Assembly (NCBI GenBank): GCA_021030915.1
Contig: JAGEMR010000047.1
Span: 1-64,000, forward strand
From: Astrothelium macrocarpum
Taxonomy: Eukaryota > Ascomycota > Dothideomycetes > Trypetheliales > Trypetheliaceae
Reading direction: 5' to 3'
DNA length: 64,000 nt
Positions 9,262-22,700 of the stretch are shown here, piece by piece; within the stretch, counting starts at the first letter, position 1; every line of letters starts with the position of its first letter. The notes below the pieces were generated by a model. That model was not told where the DNA came from, ran no database searches, and saw only the letters and a program-made list of their open reading frames with translations. Both the position numbers and the translations under genes were made by a program.

Positions 9262-12101
9262 ATGGTGCGCGTGAACGAGCGTGGTGCCAGGCACTACAGC
9301 GCGAATCTTACTCAAGCCAAAGACCGGCATGAGAAGAAATCTTACAAAATCTTATATGAAAATGTCACCGAGCCAAAGAAGAAGATTCGTACAACTGTTC
9401 GTTATTGTTGACCTCTCAAGACTCTTTTCACTGGCTTAGCTCTCGTTCCAGGCTACCCGTCATATGAAGTCGCCTGAAGGATACACGTTTGTTCCTGTTG
9501 GCAAATACCCGGATCTCACAGCGAGATGCAAAGAGCTGTCACGTCAGACCGGGTCCAACATCTATGTTGTCTCTGTGTGTTTTTAAATTCTCATCGTTAA
9601 TCTCTGTCACTAACGTGATAACAAGTTAACAACTCAGCCTGAGTCAATGGCTCATCAAACTAACCGTCTCGGACATCATTTTCAGAACAAAGTACTTGAC
9701 TCAGCTTGCAACTATCTGGGCTATCATCGGTCTGGAACCATCTTCTGGAAGGATGGAGACCGCGTCTCAGAGTCCAGGCTTGCCACACTAATGGCACGTG
9801 CTAATGCGACCAATTTGGAAGGCGCCCAACAAATCGAAGCTGCAATTAGAGATCTGTTTCCCAAAATTCCAGAGCCTGACATGGAAAAGATCGTTGGGAG
9901 GGCTTTTGAAGAGGCAAGTCTGCTCAGTCTTTGTTATTGGCTGGTTTCTAAAAACATTCAAGGGTTCTAATAAAGTTGGCACTGCCTCATCTCTGACTCT
10001 TGAACGGCGTGTTCAACTCGCTGTGGGCGCTCACGTCCGACACGTGTATACAGACTATGATATATTACTTAAAAGCGGCGTCCCCTGGCGCTCTGCGCGT
10101 GCGAACGTCGAGCCAGCAAGTGTCGCTCAAATGAACAAGTGGCGTGGAGAAGATGATCCAAATGCCCACGAATACGAAGAAATCTTTCGAGAGATTATCG
10201 TCCTCGATGACGATCATGAAAATGATGAAACGCAGTCATCTGATTCCGATGACGGTAGTGTACAGATAATATCTAGTCTTCAAGATGCACATGAGCTGTC
10301 TGATGATGATAACGAACAAGGACTACCTTCTGGCGTACACTTTCATCACCAGCAAGGTGCTCAATCACTACAACATCAGACCGCGTCTAGCGTTGCTGCT
10401 CCTAACCGCATACAAGAACGTGAACGATCTCCGCTACAGCGGCAGGAGCTAATTCGCCAGGTCTACAAAGACAAGCACCCAGCTCCACAAATTCGCGAAA
10501 CAGAACGCAGTACAGTTTTGCACGAATCATCCATGTCCACCGGATCAAATGCAAGACTAGAGTACGCAAATGATGCACAACGAGGGCATCCTACTGCAAA
10601 GTATGTTTCAACTTGTCTCCATAGCCAATCTCAAAACTACTCACATTTAGCAAGTCAACGGGCCTATCTTTCAGGCGATAATTCTCAAATATGGACACAG
10701 AACGACCCCCAGGTATGCACTTGCCCCGCCGTCAGGGAATCATACATGTTCTACAATGGCAGAGCTCTTATAAAAATTGCGTCCCGCAAGACTGACTGGG
10801 CTTGACAGGTTGCGCCTACCACTGTCGGACGAATCACTCTTCAAGGTGGGAATTTATCAAGAGCTTACCGACCAGAACCGCGCCCATTTAAAGATACATA
10901 CGGCCGAGTGTGGATTCCATCGGAACAAGACACTGACAAACGTTTTGTTATTGATGATAGACGTGCCCGAGAGTTGATGGGTCCCCCGTCGTTCTTGCCA
11001 ACAAATTATCAGGCTCGAGGGACTCTCCGCCAGAGCCCCGTCTCGGAACATGATGTTCCTTTTCCATCTGTAGAGGAAGACCTCCAAGCCACCTTGAATT
11101 CTCAACCTAACGCTGAGCTTGGCAATCGTGAACTCGCTCGAACTATGAGACGCTCGCCTTTGAGGAGACCTCTAGAGCAAACTTTCATGGGACCGCCACC
11201 ACAACCCCATGCCGGAAAACATGTATTTGTTGATAAGTCTCGAGAAAATGGCCGCACACTGCCTCGGCCAGATACAGAAATAAGCCACGGGATGAATCCT
11301 TATCATCGCACCACCCGACCGCATGAAAATTCCAATTACATTGATTTGACAGGGCCAGAGCCGCAAAGAATGCAGCAAGCGGACAATGGCGTTCAGTCCA
11401 GAATCGACGAAATCGTTGAGTTCGGGTCACCCCATGCGGAAAAGCCCCACAGATCTCAGAATAACCCAACGCACGCTACTATGTACGGCCAGACGACCAC
11501 CATCAATGACCCCGGATACTTTCACTATTCTACTGACCCCTCAAGTGGTAAGTTACAAATGCCAGAGTCGTCATATCAGCTGTCCCCCCGGTTTCAAGCC
11601 TCCCTCCAAAATCCTCATCGCACCATGACTTCTGAACAAGTGGCACGGAAGCATGGAGATGATGGACAGCGCATTCGTCGGACTAATTCTGACCAAGTCG
11701 TTCCTTATGATCACTATGTTCGAATTAACAATGTCAAGCCATCTGGAAGCGATAGTCGTCGCATACAGTCTCGTAATACTGTTTTGCTATATGAGCGTGC
11801 GCCACCTTTGGAGAGAATGCGAAGGCGGATTGAAGATGCTCGTGTCGAGGTGCACAAAGATCGTGACCCTTCGTCTAGTCAGTATAGAATGGCTGGTGCT
11901 CCACCTGCCCCAATTCATACAGTGAGGGTACAACCTCGTTTAATACCCTTGCGAGACGTTGAAGCAAGAGAAATGGCGACGATGCCTGCTGTAGACATCT
12001 ACGATCAACACCCATCCTCCTATCGAGATACTCCACGTGAATTGGCATATCCCACAACGCTCACCAGCATTCGACCAACATACTCGTATGCTGGGGGTTG
12101 A
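9262..12101 (+). CDS. DUF2293-containing protein
   Basis: Five exons encode about 858 residues: 9262-9396, 9452-9574, 9638-9913, 9963-10712 and 10809-12101. The first 250 residues carry the fungal DUF2293 pattern: MKSPEGYTFVPVGKYPDLTARC, IRDLFPKIPEPDMEKIV, ASSLTLERRVQLAVGAHVRHVYTDYD in pieces, and MNKWRGEDD. The remaining 600 residues are low-complexity, polar and probably disordered. Intron 1 uses the weak donor GTTCGT; intron 3 uses a GC donor (GCAAGT), needed to join RAFEE to GSNKVG. The function of DUF2293 proteins is unknown. Internal splice choices around 10.6 kb are less certain, because a GTATGT there was rejected for breaking the frame. Confidence 0.8.
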
Positions 12102-12884
12102 TTCTCTTTGTATTTCAGATGTTGTCTTTCCTCTTGTCATCGCCTATCTCAATATTTTCGAACCTCTATTCTTCCAGAAGCTACTCTACTTGTCTCGTTT
12201 ACTCAAGTAAGAAGAATGCTTTGTTCGCCATTCCGTCATCAGCTCTCGCTTGCAGTCGTCAAGTCTTTGTGGCATGTCCTAGTCTACATATTGCTTTGGC
12301 AAACATGTCCTGAGCAAGACAACCTCCGGCTCACTACCAGGGGACGTCTGATGCATTACCCATAGCATCAATAACGGCCCGATATGTAAGTCAAAAGTAC
12401 CAATCTCACTTCTCTCTAATATATTTTTCTTTGCCTTTGATTGGGGGCCTCCCCGATGTCGAAATTGGACAATATTCTAACTACCATCCAGGTGATTGGG
12501 CCAACGACAATGACTCTTCTGAGGTCGGGGGGCATTGGAAGCTGTGGCAGAAATATGGGCTCCTCCCCGGGTGCGAATAGGCAGGTGGAGGAGGAAGGGA
12601 GGAGGCTGGGAGGAAAGACTAGATTTCTTTTCTTGTATCAATAGTGTTGTAAAATTCAACAGTCTTTACCAAACAACCCGTATTTTTTTAGTGAGCAGAT
12701 TGGGGAGGCCGTCAGTCAAATCCAGGCCAGAATCACTATTCACAATGATTGTCCCTCATTTCAATATTTACGGCTCCTCGAATTCGGCTGGGGAGCTCCC
12801 CAAGTCGCCAAGCCAGGCAAATCACTCGAAATGATAATATGTACTCATGTCGAAAAGTATGTACAAAACCCTTTCCCTCCCCGA
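12102..12884. other. intergenic region
   Basis: This is the converging 3' flank of the DUF2293 gene (plus) and the pectinesterase gene (minus). I see no further gene. Confidence 0.5.
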
Positions 12885-13976
12885 TCACGACACATACGAC
12901 GTATCCACAAACGACAAGCTCTCCCAGTTACTCCCCAGCACCGTCGTGATGGCGACAGGCCCACTCAGCTTCGTCGCGAAGCTCGCGCGCGTGCCCTCGG
13001 ACCCGGCGCCCGTGTTCTCGTACTCCCCGAAGCTGACGTCGGCCGTGTTGGGCTCGCTCGTCTCCCACTCGCTCCACCCCGCGGCGTTGATGACGTCCGT
13101 CATCGAGGTGAACTGGAAGGCGACGCGCGCGTACGCGCCCCACGGCCGGCCCAGGTAGTGCGAGCCGCTCGGCACCGCCGACGTCTGGCCCGCGACCGTC
13201 GAGTTGTTGATCACGTAGTACGACGGGTCGGAGGAGGAGGCTCGGCCGGATGCTGTACAGAGGTGATTAGATGTCATGCTAGAGATATGGGGCTTAGGGG
13301 GGGGAGGGAGGGGAGGTTTACCTGTGACGTAGCCGAGGGTGGTGGGCGAGACACGGATGTCGACGCCGTCGAGCCACGTCTGGCCGTGTTGGCCGAAGAT
13401 GAAGTCGGTGTTGCCGACGATCAGCGACTTGGCGAAGAGCGCGAGGCCCGTCTCGGCCATGACGGTGTCCTGGTAGCCCGTGAATTGGCAGCCGTAGAAG
13501 CCCTGGTTGCCGGCGTTGGAGCTCAGCGCGAGCGCTTGCCCGCCGCCCGATGTATCGCCCGCGCCATAGCTGTTGACCAGATTGACGTTGTAGAGCTTGA
13601 AGCCCGAGCTGGTTTCGGCGCGCAGCGTGCCCGTCTCGTCGTCCGTGTCGCCGTCGGCTTGGGCGGCGTTGTTGGTGATGGTCACCGAGTTGGAGGTGTA
13701 GGAGTCTGTGTCGGTGGTGGAGCCGTAGATTGTCAGGAGTCCTTTGAGAGCGGGAATAGTGACCTGTTCGGAGTAGGTTCCGGGGTAGATGAAGATGGAC
13801 TGTGCTGCTGTGGAGGAGGTGCTGAGGGCGGCGACAGCTGCAGAGATGGTCTTGTATTGGCCGCTGCTGGCATTGGCGTTGACAACGAGGGCACCGCTTG
13901 GAGGAGAGGTGCGACTGGCTGCTGATGCCAGAGAGGCGCCAAGGAAGATTCCTCGAAGGGAGGTTGTGAATTTCAT
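12885..13976 (-). CDS. secreted pectin methylesterase (CE8)
   Basis: Two exons, 13976-13322 and 13252-12885, encode 340 residues. The enzyme removes methyl esters from homogalacturonan in plant cell walls. A signal peptide (MKFTTSLRGIFLGASLASA) precedes a beta-helix domain. Active-site motifs are visible: GFYGCQFTGYQDTVM with the catalytic Asp of the QDT motif, GNTDFIFG with the second catalytic Asp, and LGRPWGAYARV with the Arg and Trp of the substrate site. The 69-nt intron (donor GTAAAC, acceptor TACAG) is divisible by three, so an unspliced reading stays open and adds a Pro-rich loop. An upstream in-frame extension exists, but the Met at 13976 starts the signal peptide. The long plus-strand frame here is a GC-driven shadow. 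Confidence 0.93.
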   Translation of the reverse strand: MKFTTSLRGIFLGASLASAASRTSPPSGALVVNANASSGQYKTISAAVAALSTSSTAAQSIFIYPGTYSEQVTIPALKGLLTIYGSTTDTDSYTSNSVTITNNAAQADGDTDDETGTLRAETSSGFKLYNVNLVNSYGAGDTSGGGQALALSSNAGNQGFYGCQFTGYQDTVMAETGLALFAKSLIVGNTDFIFGQHGQTWLDGVDIRVSPTTLGYVTGKPPLPPPPKPHISSMTSNHLCTASGRASSSDPSYYVINNSTVAGQTSAVPSGSHYLGRPWGAYARVAFQFTSMTDVINAAGWSEWETSEPNTADVSFGEYENTGAGSEGTRASFATKLSGPVAITTVLGSNWESLSFVDTSYVS

Positions 13977-15696
13977 TATGGAAAATTTTGATTTCGAAGA
14001 ATATGTACAGAAACGAACGAAAGGAGATGCGTGTGCAACAGAGCGAATCTCAATAAGGCGATGAGAAGAGAATCGAGGCAATCTGCAAAAAGAATACTCG
14101 GCTCATATTATACATGTATCTCCTCACGAGTGTCGATCCCATGAATTACAAAGTAACGCAAAAATACTTGCATCAAGCCGAGGCCAAACCGGGAGTTCGC
14201 TGCATCACGAGTTCTCGATACATGGGTACTTACTGAACGGATAATCAAAGGTTTGGAGAGAAGTTGTTCGGGACGAGCGTATGATTGGCGCAAGAATGCT
14301 TGACTTCAGGGATCGACAGGCCCGTCCGGGGTAAAATTGAAACGACGAGTAGTTCGCAATATACGACCCGAACCCTAAAGACCCTGAGCATTTTACTTAC
14401 TGGAGGTCGATTGGGTGTTGGTATGAAGGGATGTCTTGGAATAGAGTGGTGGAATTATGCTTATTAAATATCAGCAATCACGCAGACGATATGCAACTAG
14501 GATTTTCGCTGTCTTCGGAAGAACTGATTCTGGTGTTCTAGAGGCTGAGACTTGCGAGATGGGTCGAATTGAATGTAGAGATTTTCAATTTCTTATTCAG
14601 GTCGAGCATAGAAAACCTGCGGACCTCTAGAGTGAAGTAGCTGGATATGCTTGGAAAGAGTTCTGCCAAGCATGTCTTAGTAAACGCCTTATCTTCGTAA
14701 TTATTAAAGCCTTCCATGGATATCCTCGCCACTGGATCCCCTTCATACAATCATATTCTTCAAACGCAAATACTACCGTCGAGTAAGTCATGAACTTGCT
14801 TAAATTCCCACCGGTCCGAGGTTTTGTCAGAACGACTAAGTTTTTCCGAATCTACCTCCAACACCTTTCTACACAGAGTGTAATGGATACTGGAGATGAT
14901 CATTTCTATACAAGGTGTTTATCAACTATTGCCTCCGCTGCGTCTGTACCTAGGAATGGCGCCAAAATCCCTTCCTATTGCCACCAGTCAAACTTGTATT
15001 CCACGAATACTGGGCTACAGTTTAGTCCGAAGCTGGCCGATTTCCGACTCGTTCGAAAATAAGGCCAAGGTAGGGAAAGGAAAGAAAGCTCCGTGCCAAG
15101 CGGACGGAGACTCAATAGATGCAGGGGTGCAGTCCGGATTGCTCTCGGAGAATGTCAAGGATCACAGCAAAAGATTAACAAAATCCCTCCGTCCACGTAT
15201 ACGTGGTCATATTTGTCTGATGATTCCGACAGCTTCGATGGGCAAGAATGCGATCCCGGTCCCACTCTGGTGGCACAGTCAAGTTAGGTCTTGCTGGGTA
15301 AGCAATCCTCAGACCTATATTGCGAAACAAAATATGAAATGATGCAAGTGGAGACCCCTCGATATAGTCAATGATAAGGGACAAAAAAATTGTTTCTATA
15401 CCCACCGTTGCCCCACTTTGCAGTGAGGTCAAAGCCCTGTAATGAATCTGAGATCCTCAACTCCGTCTTTGGAGTTGCATATCCGCAGAGTTACAGTGCT
15501 TATGAATTTGGTTCGTTATACTCACATACAATTACTCACGCAAAAATCATCTTTGGTCATTGTCGTCTGTCTATGAGGGGATATATAGTCCGACCCACAC
15601 GCCCTTGACTAAGGGATTCTGATTGTGTAGTCAGCCTAACCAAGCCCAAGTGTTGTTGCGTCAAGCCGCGTCGTCACATCAAGCCTTGTCCATGCA
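13977..15696. other. 1.7-kb intergenic region
   Basis: This spans the pectinesterase promoter and the downstream flank of the aldolase gene. Only short frames without family resemblance are present. Confidence 0.5.
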
Positions 15697-16707
15697 TCAG
15701 GCCTTGCCGACGCTGCCACAGGCCTGCATCTGCCACTCGATACGCTCCTGCATGATTTGAGTGGCTTCTTCCATCAATTTGGTCGTCGGCATTCTGCCGC
15801 CCTTTTCACGGAGAAACTCGGCATACGGCTTTGCTATCAGCTTGTTGACATTAATCTTGGATATGCCGTGCTGAATGCATTGGCGAATCGTTTCTGGAGG
15901 TACGCCGGTTGTGCCGTGTAAGACCAGCCGAACGCGCTGGTTTGCCTTGTGACGGATTGATTCAAGCCTGGACGAACCATATGTCAGCCTCAAACTTCCA
16001 GTGACGCCCATTTTCCGACGTTGGCGTTCGGATATAGCTTCCAACTCACCGATCAAATTCTAGTTGCACTCCCCTCGGCCCGTATTCGCCATGGACGTTT
16101 CCAAAGGCCGGGGCTAGGAAATCGATACCCGTGTCCACGAATTCTTCCACTTCTTCTGGTGTCGTCATCATCCCTTCGAGGTCTTCTGTGCCCTTCAGAC
16201 CATCCTCTCCGCCCTCAATCCGGCCAGGTTCAGCTTCGACTGCGATGCCGCGCTTGTGACAGTAAGTAGTCAATTCCTGGGTCAGTCTCAAGTTTTCTGC
16301 TTTCTCATAGTGTGACATGTCCACCATAATACTATCAAATCCCGCCTCGGGACCTAGATCAGCAGCGAACCGAATATCATCTGGGGATGCTGCGTGATCC
16401 AGGTGTAGTGCGATTGGAACGGAGGCCGAATGAGCTACTGATGCTGCAAAAGCGACAAGGTGGGAGGAAGCGTAGTGCATAGCCCAAGGAAACAACAAAA
16501 TCATTGCTGGAGATCTTTTGGCTTCGGCAGCGCGTGCGACGGCGAGAATAGCCTCGATATTGTAGCATACGACAGAGACGATGCCATATCGTCCTTTTTC
16601 TGCGGCATCTAGGCTGTTTGTTGGGAGTCAGTAGGTCCATTGGGCTTCTGGGGAATTCGGAATGACATTGTAATGCTTCTATTATTTTTGAGCTCTTCTG
16701 TCGACAT
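15697..16707 (-). CDS. class II fructose/ketose-bisphosphate aldolase family protein
   Basis: Three exons, 16707-16667, 16613-16050 and 15967-15697, encode 291 residues. Class II aldolases use a zinc ion to cleave ketose bisphosphates. Visible motifs are ILDAAEKGRYG, RSPAMILLFPWAM, the metal-ligand region HLDHA, EAEPGRIEGGEDG, PAFGNVHGEYGPRG, LVLHGTTG in place of the usual HGGSG, and ISKINVNK. The first intron (53 nt, GTCATT to ACAG, CTGAC branch) joins MSTEELKNNRSIT to ILDAAEKG, the expected N-terminus. This is the fungal GatY/FbaA-like branch rather than the main glycolytic enzyme, so the sugar substrate is uncertain. The HGTTG variation in the phosphate loop is worth noting. Confidence 0.88.
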
Positions 16708-19700
16708 TGTTAGGACATGTGTGTGAAAGAGCACCGTATTCGAATGGTTCGGAAGTACTTCATGTTGCCAATATTTTGACCAAAACTCGTATGCTTCATC
16801 CACACACTTATTAACCACATCCTTCCTTTTCATCCAACCGAAGGATAAATTAAAATTCGAATAGCTGAAACATAATGAGGGCTTCTATCCATAATGGAAC
16901 CTCCGTGCTTAGGATTTCTCTATATTGTATTTTGCCAAAGCCATCGTAGGCGCCTTGCCGCAAAGATCAGAAACAGAACCGTTGCGAGCACAGATCAAGA
17001 TATGAACCAATAAAGGCACCTTTGCGAGAATAAAAAGACGCTAATGAGCTTTTGGTTCGGTTAGAAGCTTTCATATCGAGCCTTGCGTTTCTTTGAGATA
17101 ATTCTCCCACGCGTAGTAACCTTTCCAATCCCTACTAAATAATTTGTCATATAACTCGCTCTCATTTCAAAAGGATATGCAAAAATACTCCATTGCGCTG
17201 ACAAAGCATTACAAGGATTTAGATTCCGCATTTGTAACGCATTCCAGTAAAGTATACGAGGCTACACCTTGGGAAGAGCTGGAACTTGCTGGCCGTCTAA
17301 TTTAGCTTGTAGTCGTGCGTCATGAAGGTTGCTGAACTTCCAGCCTTTGACAAAGAGACAAGGGATGAATGTAATGCGTCTTCACTAACTGCCTCGTTCG
17401 CTTTTCGTCTGGAGGGATGGATTGCATAATGAGCGATCGATGCATGATAGTGGAATTAACGCATTTCATAGGATGTCATTTGCAGCGTGGCGGATATTCG
17501 GTATTGGTCAGTTTCGGTTCCCCTCAAGCGTAGTAGCATCCAGGCTAAGAACCGAACATGCGAATCACAACGCAAGCCAGTCCTTGGTTTTGCATCATGA
17601 TTTCAACAGATGGAAAGGAAAATTAGAAGTCCACTAGACTCGCAAGTTGGCGTTGTCGAGCATTGGCAAGGGAGAAGATGAAGTCAGACCATATCGCAAA
17701 ATGTCAAGCGGGAATTGGACTTAAAACTATCATTGGACCTTGCTGATCAATCTCGGGAATCTAACCGGTCAAGAGGACAGATACCAAAACGCTCCGTACA
17801 CACAATACACCCTGTTGATATCAAGGATTTGACGAGATGAAGCTCCAGGATTGATAATCGTGAGCAGGTTTAGTGCAGCATCGTTGAGATTGAAGGCCGC
17901 AGATCTGGACGCACGATCGGGCCAGAGCTCGTCAAAAACATCAGGCCAGCAAATGACACGATGGTGTGTTTAATGTATCTCTACTCACCGCGACTTTGCT
18001 ATGCAGGCCTGTATAGATCGTCAATGGAATGCAAGGTAGAAAGGACGAATTCTGTGCCGCAGACGAATCATGAATGGCGGAACGAAAGCGACTGGTTGAC
18101 GACAACCATGCATTCATCTGATTTGACCAGTGCATAGTCTGACGCATGCAGGGTGATTACTCGGTCACCGAGCCGCTTTGAAACTGGTGCTTCCCCAAAC
18201 CAGCATGACCAAGTGTGGAGAGATGCACTAGACCGGAGGCTCGGTCTTGTACCTGATCCGGGACGGAAGGGGGATGACCCGCAGCTTTGCTAGATTCAAG
18301 ACTTGACAAGCATAATAGGCGGCCCAGTTCGATTATAAGGTCAGTTTGGCGTTCACGCCGATCGGTCTGTGATTGCTCGCCAAGAAAACAAATGGAAGTT
18401 GAGTCGTTCCGACGCCCGATGGGGCCGTATAGCCATGAAGGCCTTTGTCCTGAAAGGCGGAACGGCACGGGTTTTGCCAGGCAGACGTATTTGGTTTTGA
18501 TACAAAACGGGCGGAAGCAGCGGATTCGTTTCTCTTTGGTTTGTCTGGCACAAGGACTTAGTTACCGGTCAAGTGCTGCTGATCTCGTTCAGGGATTGAG
18601 CCCCGGCTGTTGAAGTGGAGCAGAAAGGACGAACTCCTCCACTGTTTCCAATCAAGATTTGAGGCGTTCTGCGCCGCACTCAGCAAGCCGTGCCAGAGAT
18701 AAGATCGAAGCCCCGACCGGCACAGTCACGCCACAGAATAGCCGTCCCTTGAGCTGGTGGAACGGAAGGAGAAGAACCCATCATAGGGCTGACGAGGAAC
18801 GATAAAGTGGTGAAGTAAGCGTCCGTGCGGCCACGCGTGATCGATTACCGACTAAAAGCCCATCTACACCGTTTAGATTTAGACGTTAATGCTAGTTGTG
18901 TTTACCGGTCAACCGACTTACCACAGTGCTTGCGACTTAACCAGTCTGCGAAGCTCGCCCGATTGCAAGCTCTGTTACCACGTTCAATAGTTGAAGCCCC
19001 GTTGATAAATTTGAATGTCGGATACGGCATGTCTCCTTTGAGTTAGGCCCGCGATCGATGTGCCCGAATCAACGTGCGGCACAACACGCGGGACCGTTTC
19101 ATCTTTTCGAGGAAAGTTTGCGCTCGTCACGGTCCTCCCTTGCAAGGATGTGGGAGCCAAAGTGCGGATACGTCCAGATCCTTGGGATTGGGTAGGACCC
19201 CAGGCACTGGTGGCAGGAGAACATTGATGACGCCGGTCACATAGCCTTAGACATTGTAGGGCTGATGGCGGCGGCGAGTGGCATCACGCTGATCACAGCG
19301 GAGGAAGCCGTTTCGCATTGCATCTCTCGATCGGCACCATTATGATTAGTCTGTGATGGCACGCCGTGGTGCCGCTTTTCGGAGCTGCATGCTCCCCCCC
19401 CCTTAGGCCGTGCTAATTTCCTTGAAAGCAGAGAACATGCGAAACAATCTCTGCCTTGGGCAAGGATCATTGAATATTGCATACATGGGTGATCAATACT
19501 GCAAGTGAACAAATACTGTCACGTTGACAGCCGGTCGCCCAGTCGGTCTGGTCTGTTCCATGCACGAAAACGATACAATGGCTGCTGCCTGCGCTTTGCT
19601 CGTTCAACCGCCTATCAATAATCAAAGAATTTATCGACACTCGGCGAGCTTTTCAAAACAATCGTCCGATCATGAACAGGTGCGCCGGATGAGTCGAAAG

Positions 19701-22700
19701 CCGTCCGTGCCGCTTTTTGGGGCAGTTTGGTAACCGGTAGTGCTTGTCTTGTCGGCCGCCAATTGTTAGCAAAGCAAGGAAACTGGTCGCGATAACAGGT
19801 ATTCCGCCCCCAAGACTTGAGCGGCTCTTGGCTGCACCTCCTGCAGTGGCTTGCACATTCTTCATGCAGCCTCGAGTCATCCATAGGGCTAATCGCGTGG
19901 CAGCTTTTCAGCTTCAGCCCTACGTGTCACCAGCGAAGAGGGGGGATGACATGTCGAACCTTGGACGCACTCGCGTTTTGGGATGGTAAGGTAGTGCCAA
20001 TGCTCTCACACCTCACCGTCCAATTTGACTACACCAAGACGCGGCGGTCAAGCTTGCAGATCAATTAAACTTACGATCTGATGATACCTTGTCCTGCATC
20101 CATCTTTCCTGGGCTGCCTCAAATTTTCAAATTGAGGCTCCTCCCAATCAACGTCCTGCAGCACCGAATGTCGCTCAGCGTATTGGTTAGGAGGATGCCT
20201 CCATTCTTATGCGGACTTTGGATGTCCCCGATACGGCCGAGGGTCCTCAACGCTCCCCCGCCGCCACTTTATCACATGAGGTAATTTCGCGGGGTTTGTA
20301 TTTTGTTCTGGGCGTCGCTGCAGGACACTTGGCCATTTTGGATCTTTAAACGAAGGGCGATGCGAGACGCCGCCCTTGCCGCTGTTGCCGGTGTTGATGG
20401 CAAAAGTCGTTTTCTTGTCAAACTTGTTTCACGGCTGTGCTGTATGGAGTAGTCAAAGCGAGCGCGAATGAATGCCGGGCGCTCCAAAATTTACCTCATT
20501 AGGAAATATTTCAACACTTCCCGTTCTTGGCTCATCGGTCACCAACAATAATACAATATTTATTGCTCGCTTCGAGTCGTTTCATGGCATTCGCTATTTT
20601 GAGTATAATAAGGGACGAGCTCCTATTTTGCTGATTTTCGTTCAACAACAAAATATCCCTACCCTGAACTCGGCTCGACGTTCCAAAGTTCAAAACCACT
20701 AATTGACCAATTTAAGAATTCTTGGTCCCATTATGTCGCGTTCAGGACTTCTTTGGTCACACTGTGCAGATTGACCCTTGTACCGTTTTGAGAGATGGAC
20801 AAAGAGCGAGATCTACTATACCAATCATTCTCTCACGAGTATCGTATTATTAACAAATTTTCAAGCAAGCCGAAATTGCGACGCTTGAAGCGTCTTCGAG
20901 GTGCATCGCGCATTGAACTGTGTTTGCTGACTTGCAGGTTTTCTGTCAGGGTATGTCAGGGCAATATTCGTCGATGATTAATAGCTTACTTTGACGACGA
21001 CAAGCTACGCTCGAATACAAGACTGACAGCACACCATTGAGAATGTAACACCTTCTTAATTTGACTCTTCCGAGGTCGTAGAGAGAGACATGATCTTCCA
21101 CCGCTCCGGAATTAGACGTCAGATGTTGAAAATATTCTCCTCTTGCGGAGCGCCAACACATTTCTAGCAGCGCTAACAAGCTGCATGTCGTTTAACAAAA
21201 TTTTTCTTGAGGAATTGCTCGTATAGTCAACCGTGAAATTTCAACAACCAATGAGCATCATTAAGAAACCGTCTCAATCAATGCGCAAGCCCAAGAAAGT
21301 ATCCAAAGTTCATCCACGAGTCATTTGACGTTCATATGCATGAATCGCAAAATCGGACGAGAACGTTGCCTTATTTGGGTAATGTCGCAAGATATTTACC
21401 AATCACCAGCGTGTGACGAGAATTCCGTCACAGTATAATGTCCGCAGTATTACTGATGGCGCCCAGAAATAATTTTCATGACCGGCGAAATAGTAATTGC
21501 ATGGAGGTAATGCCCATGTTCTTTCCAGCCGTTTGTGTTCTAAATCACGGTTGTGCTAACATTTCTCCGAGTCTTACGTTCTATTTGCTGTTGTCCGTGC
21601 ACAGAAAGCTGGCTGGCTGGGATGCTTTTGTTGCAAGTTTCCCTACTGCTCACTTGGCGGCAAAGGTATAATTGACTCTCCGAGTGAATATGGCGCAGCC
21701 TTGGAGAGCTGAACAGTTGAGACGGCTTGCGTATGAAAATCATCCATGTCGGTCAAGGGTGAGGAGTGTCAGTCTGGATACAAAGATTCGGCCATGTTTT
21801 CAATTGCAAGAACAAATAGAGCGCTAATTTGTTCTGATAAATGAAACACAAATGGAAAGACTAGGTAATCCAAGCATCAGCGTCAGTTACTTAACGAATA
21901 GAAACTAGCTCTTAGGCCTTCCGTTGCTTATCCTATTTAGTTCTGGAATACGCAGCCCTGGCGGGCGTAGTGGTGGCATGGATATGAACTCGTGGTCTGG
22001 ACGCCATATCATATGTCTCCAAGGGTTAGTGTCTCCAATGGCCACCTGAAGAATCTCCGTGCCGGGGGTCGATTGCGTCCGGTCCAACAATCACGGAACT
22101 GTCTTCGAGAAAGGTAAGGCCAAGCCGTTATGAATCATTGGCCAAGTGTTTCCCCTTGTTTTACGCTATATAAAACAAGCCCTTAAATTGGGCAGACCAG
22201 GATCCTTGCAAGACGTGTTTCCTTCAGGATGATCATTTGCATATAAGGAGCGTTTACAGAGCACCCCCACAGAATACAATGCTGAGTGATGGGATCGTTC
22301 TGGAATTGTCAAAGAAGCTTCGGGAGTATCCCTCTCACCGACGGAAAGTGCTGACGGTGTGAGGATTTGGTCCAGTGTACTGGGTTGCCACGGGGTGGGT
22401 GTCATGCAAGCCGTCAGTCGTTCCTTGTAGGGCTGGAAAGTAGGTCAGACGGGAGGGACTCTCAGACCCTTGGCCGAAAAGAGGCTCCTCGAGCTAGCCC
22501 AGAAAAGCGCATTTAGTGGACATTATTTCTGGCTGCTGGTCGATCCGCGAGTTGGTACTTAATTATAGAGATCTGAGCAAGCTCCGCTACCGGTCGTTAG
22601 GCCCAGCCCCCCCAGGCCAGTGATGTCTCTGGCATAGGGCGCGGGTCTTTGTTGGGGGTTAAAGGATGACTAGGTCTGAACAAGCAAAAGCTCGCATACG

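Noticed and set aside
10602..10651. Possible 50-nt intron (GTATGT to TTTAG) in the DUF2293 gene
   Set aside because: Removing it brings a stop codon into frame shortly after, whereas reading through stays open to the next clear junction.
12831..13925. Plus-strand open frame of 364 codons opposite the pectinesterase
   Set aside because: It mirrors a GC-rich minus-strand gene with clear catalytic motifs; its translation is Arg/Val/Gly-rich and without family resemblance.
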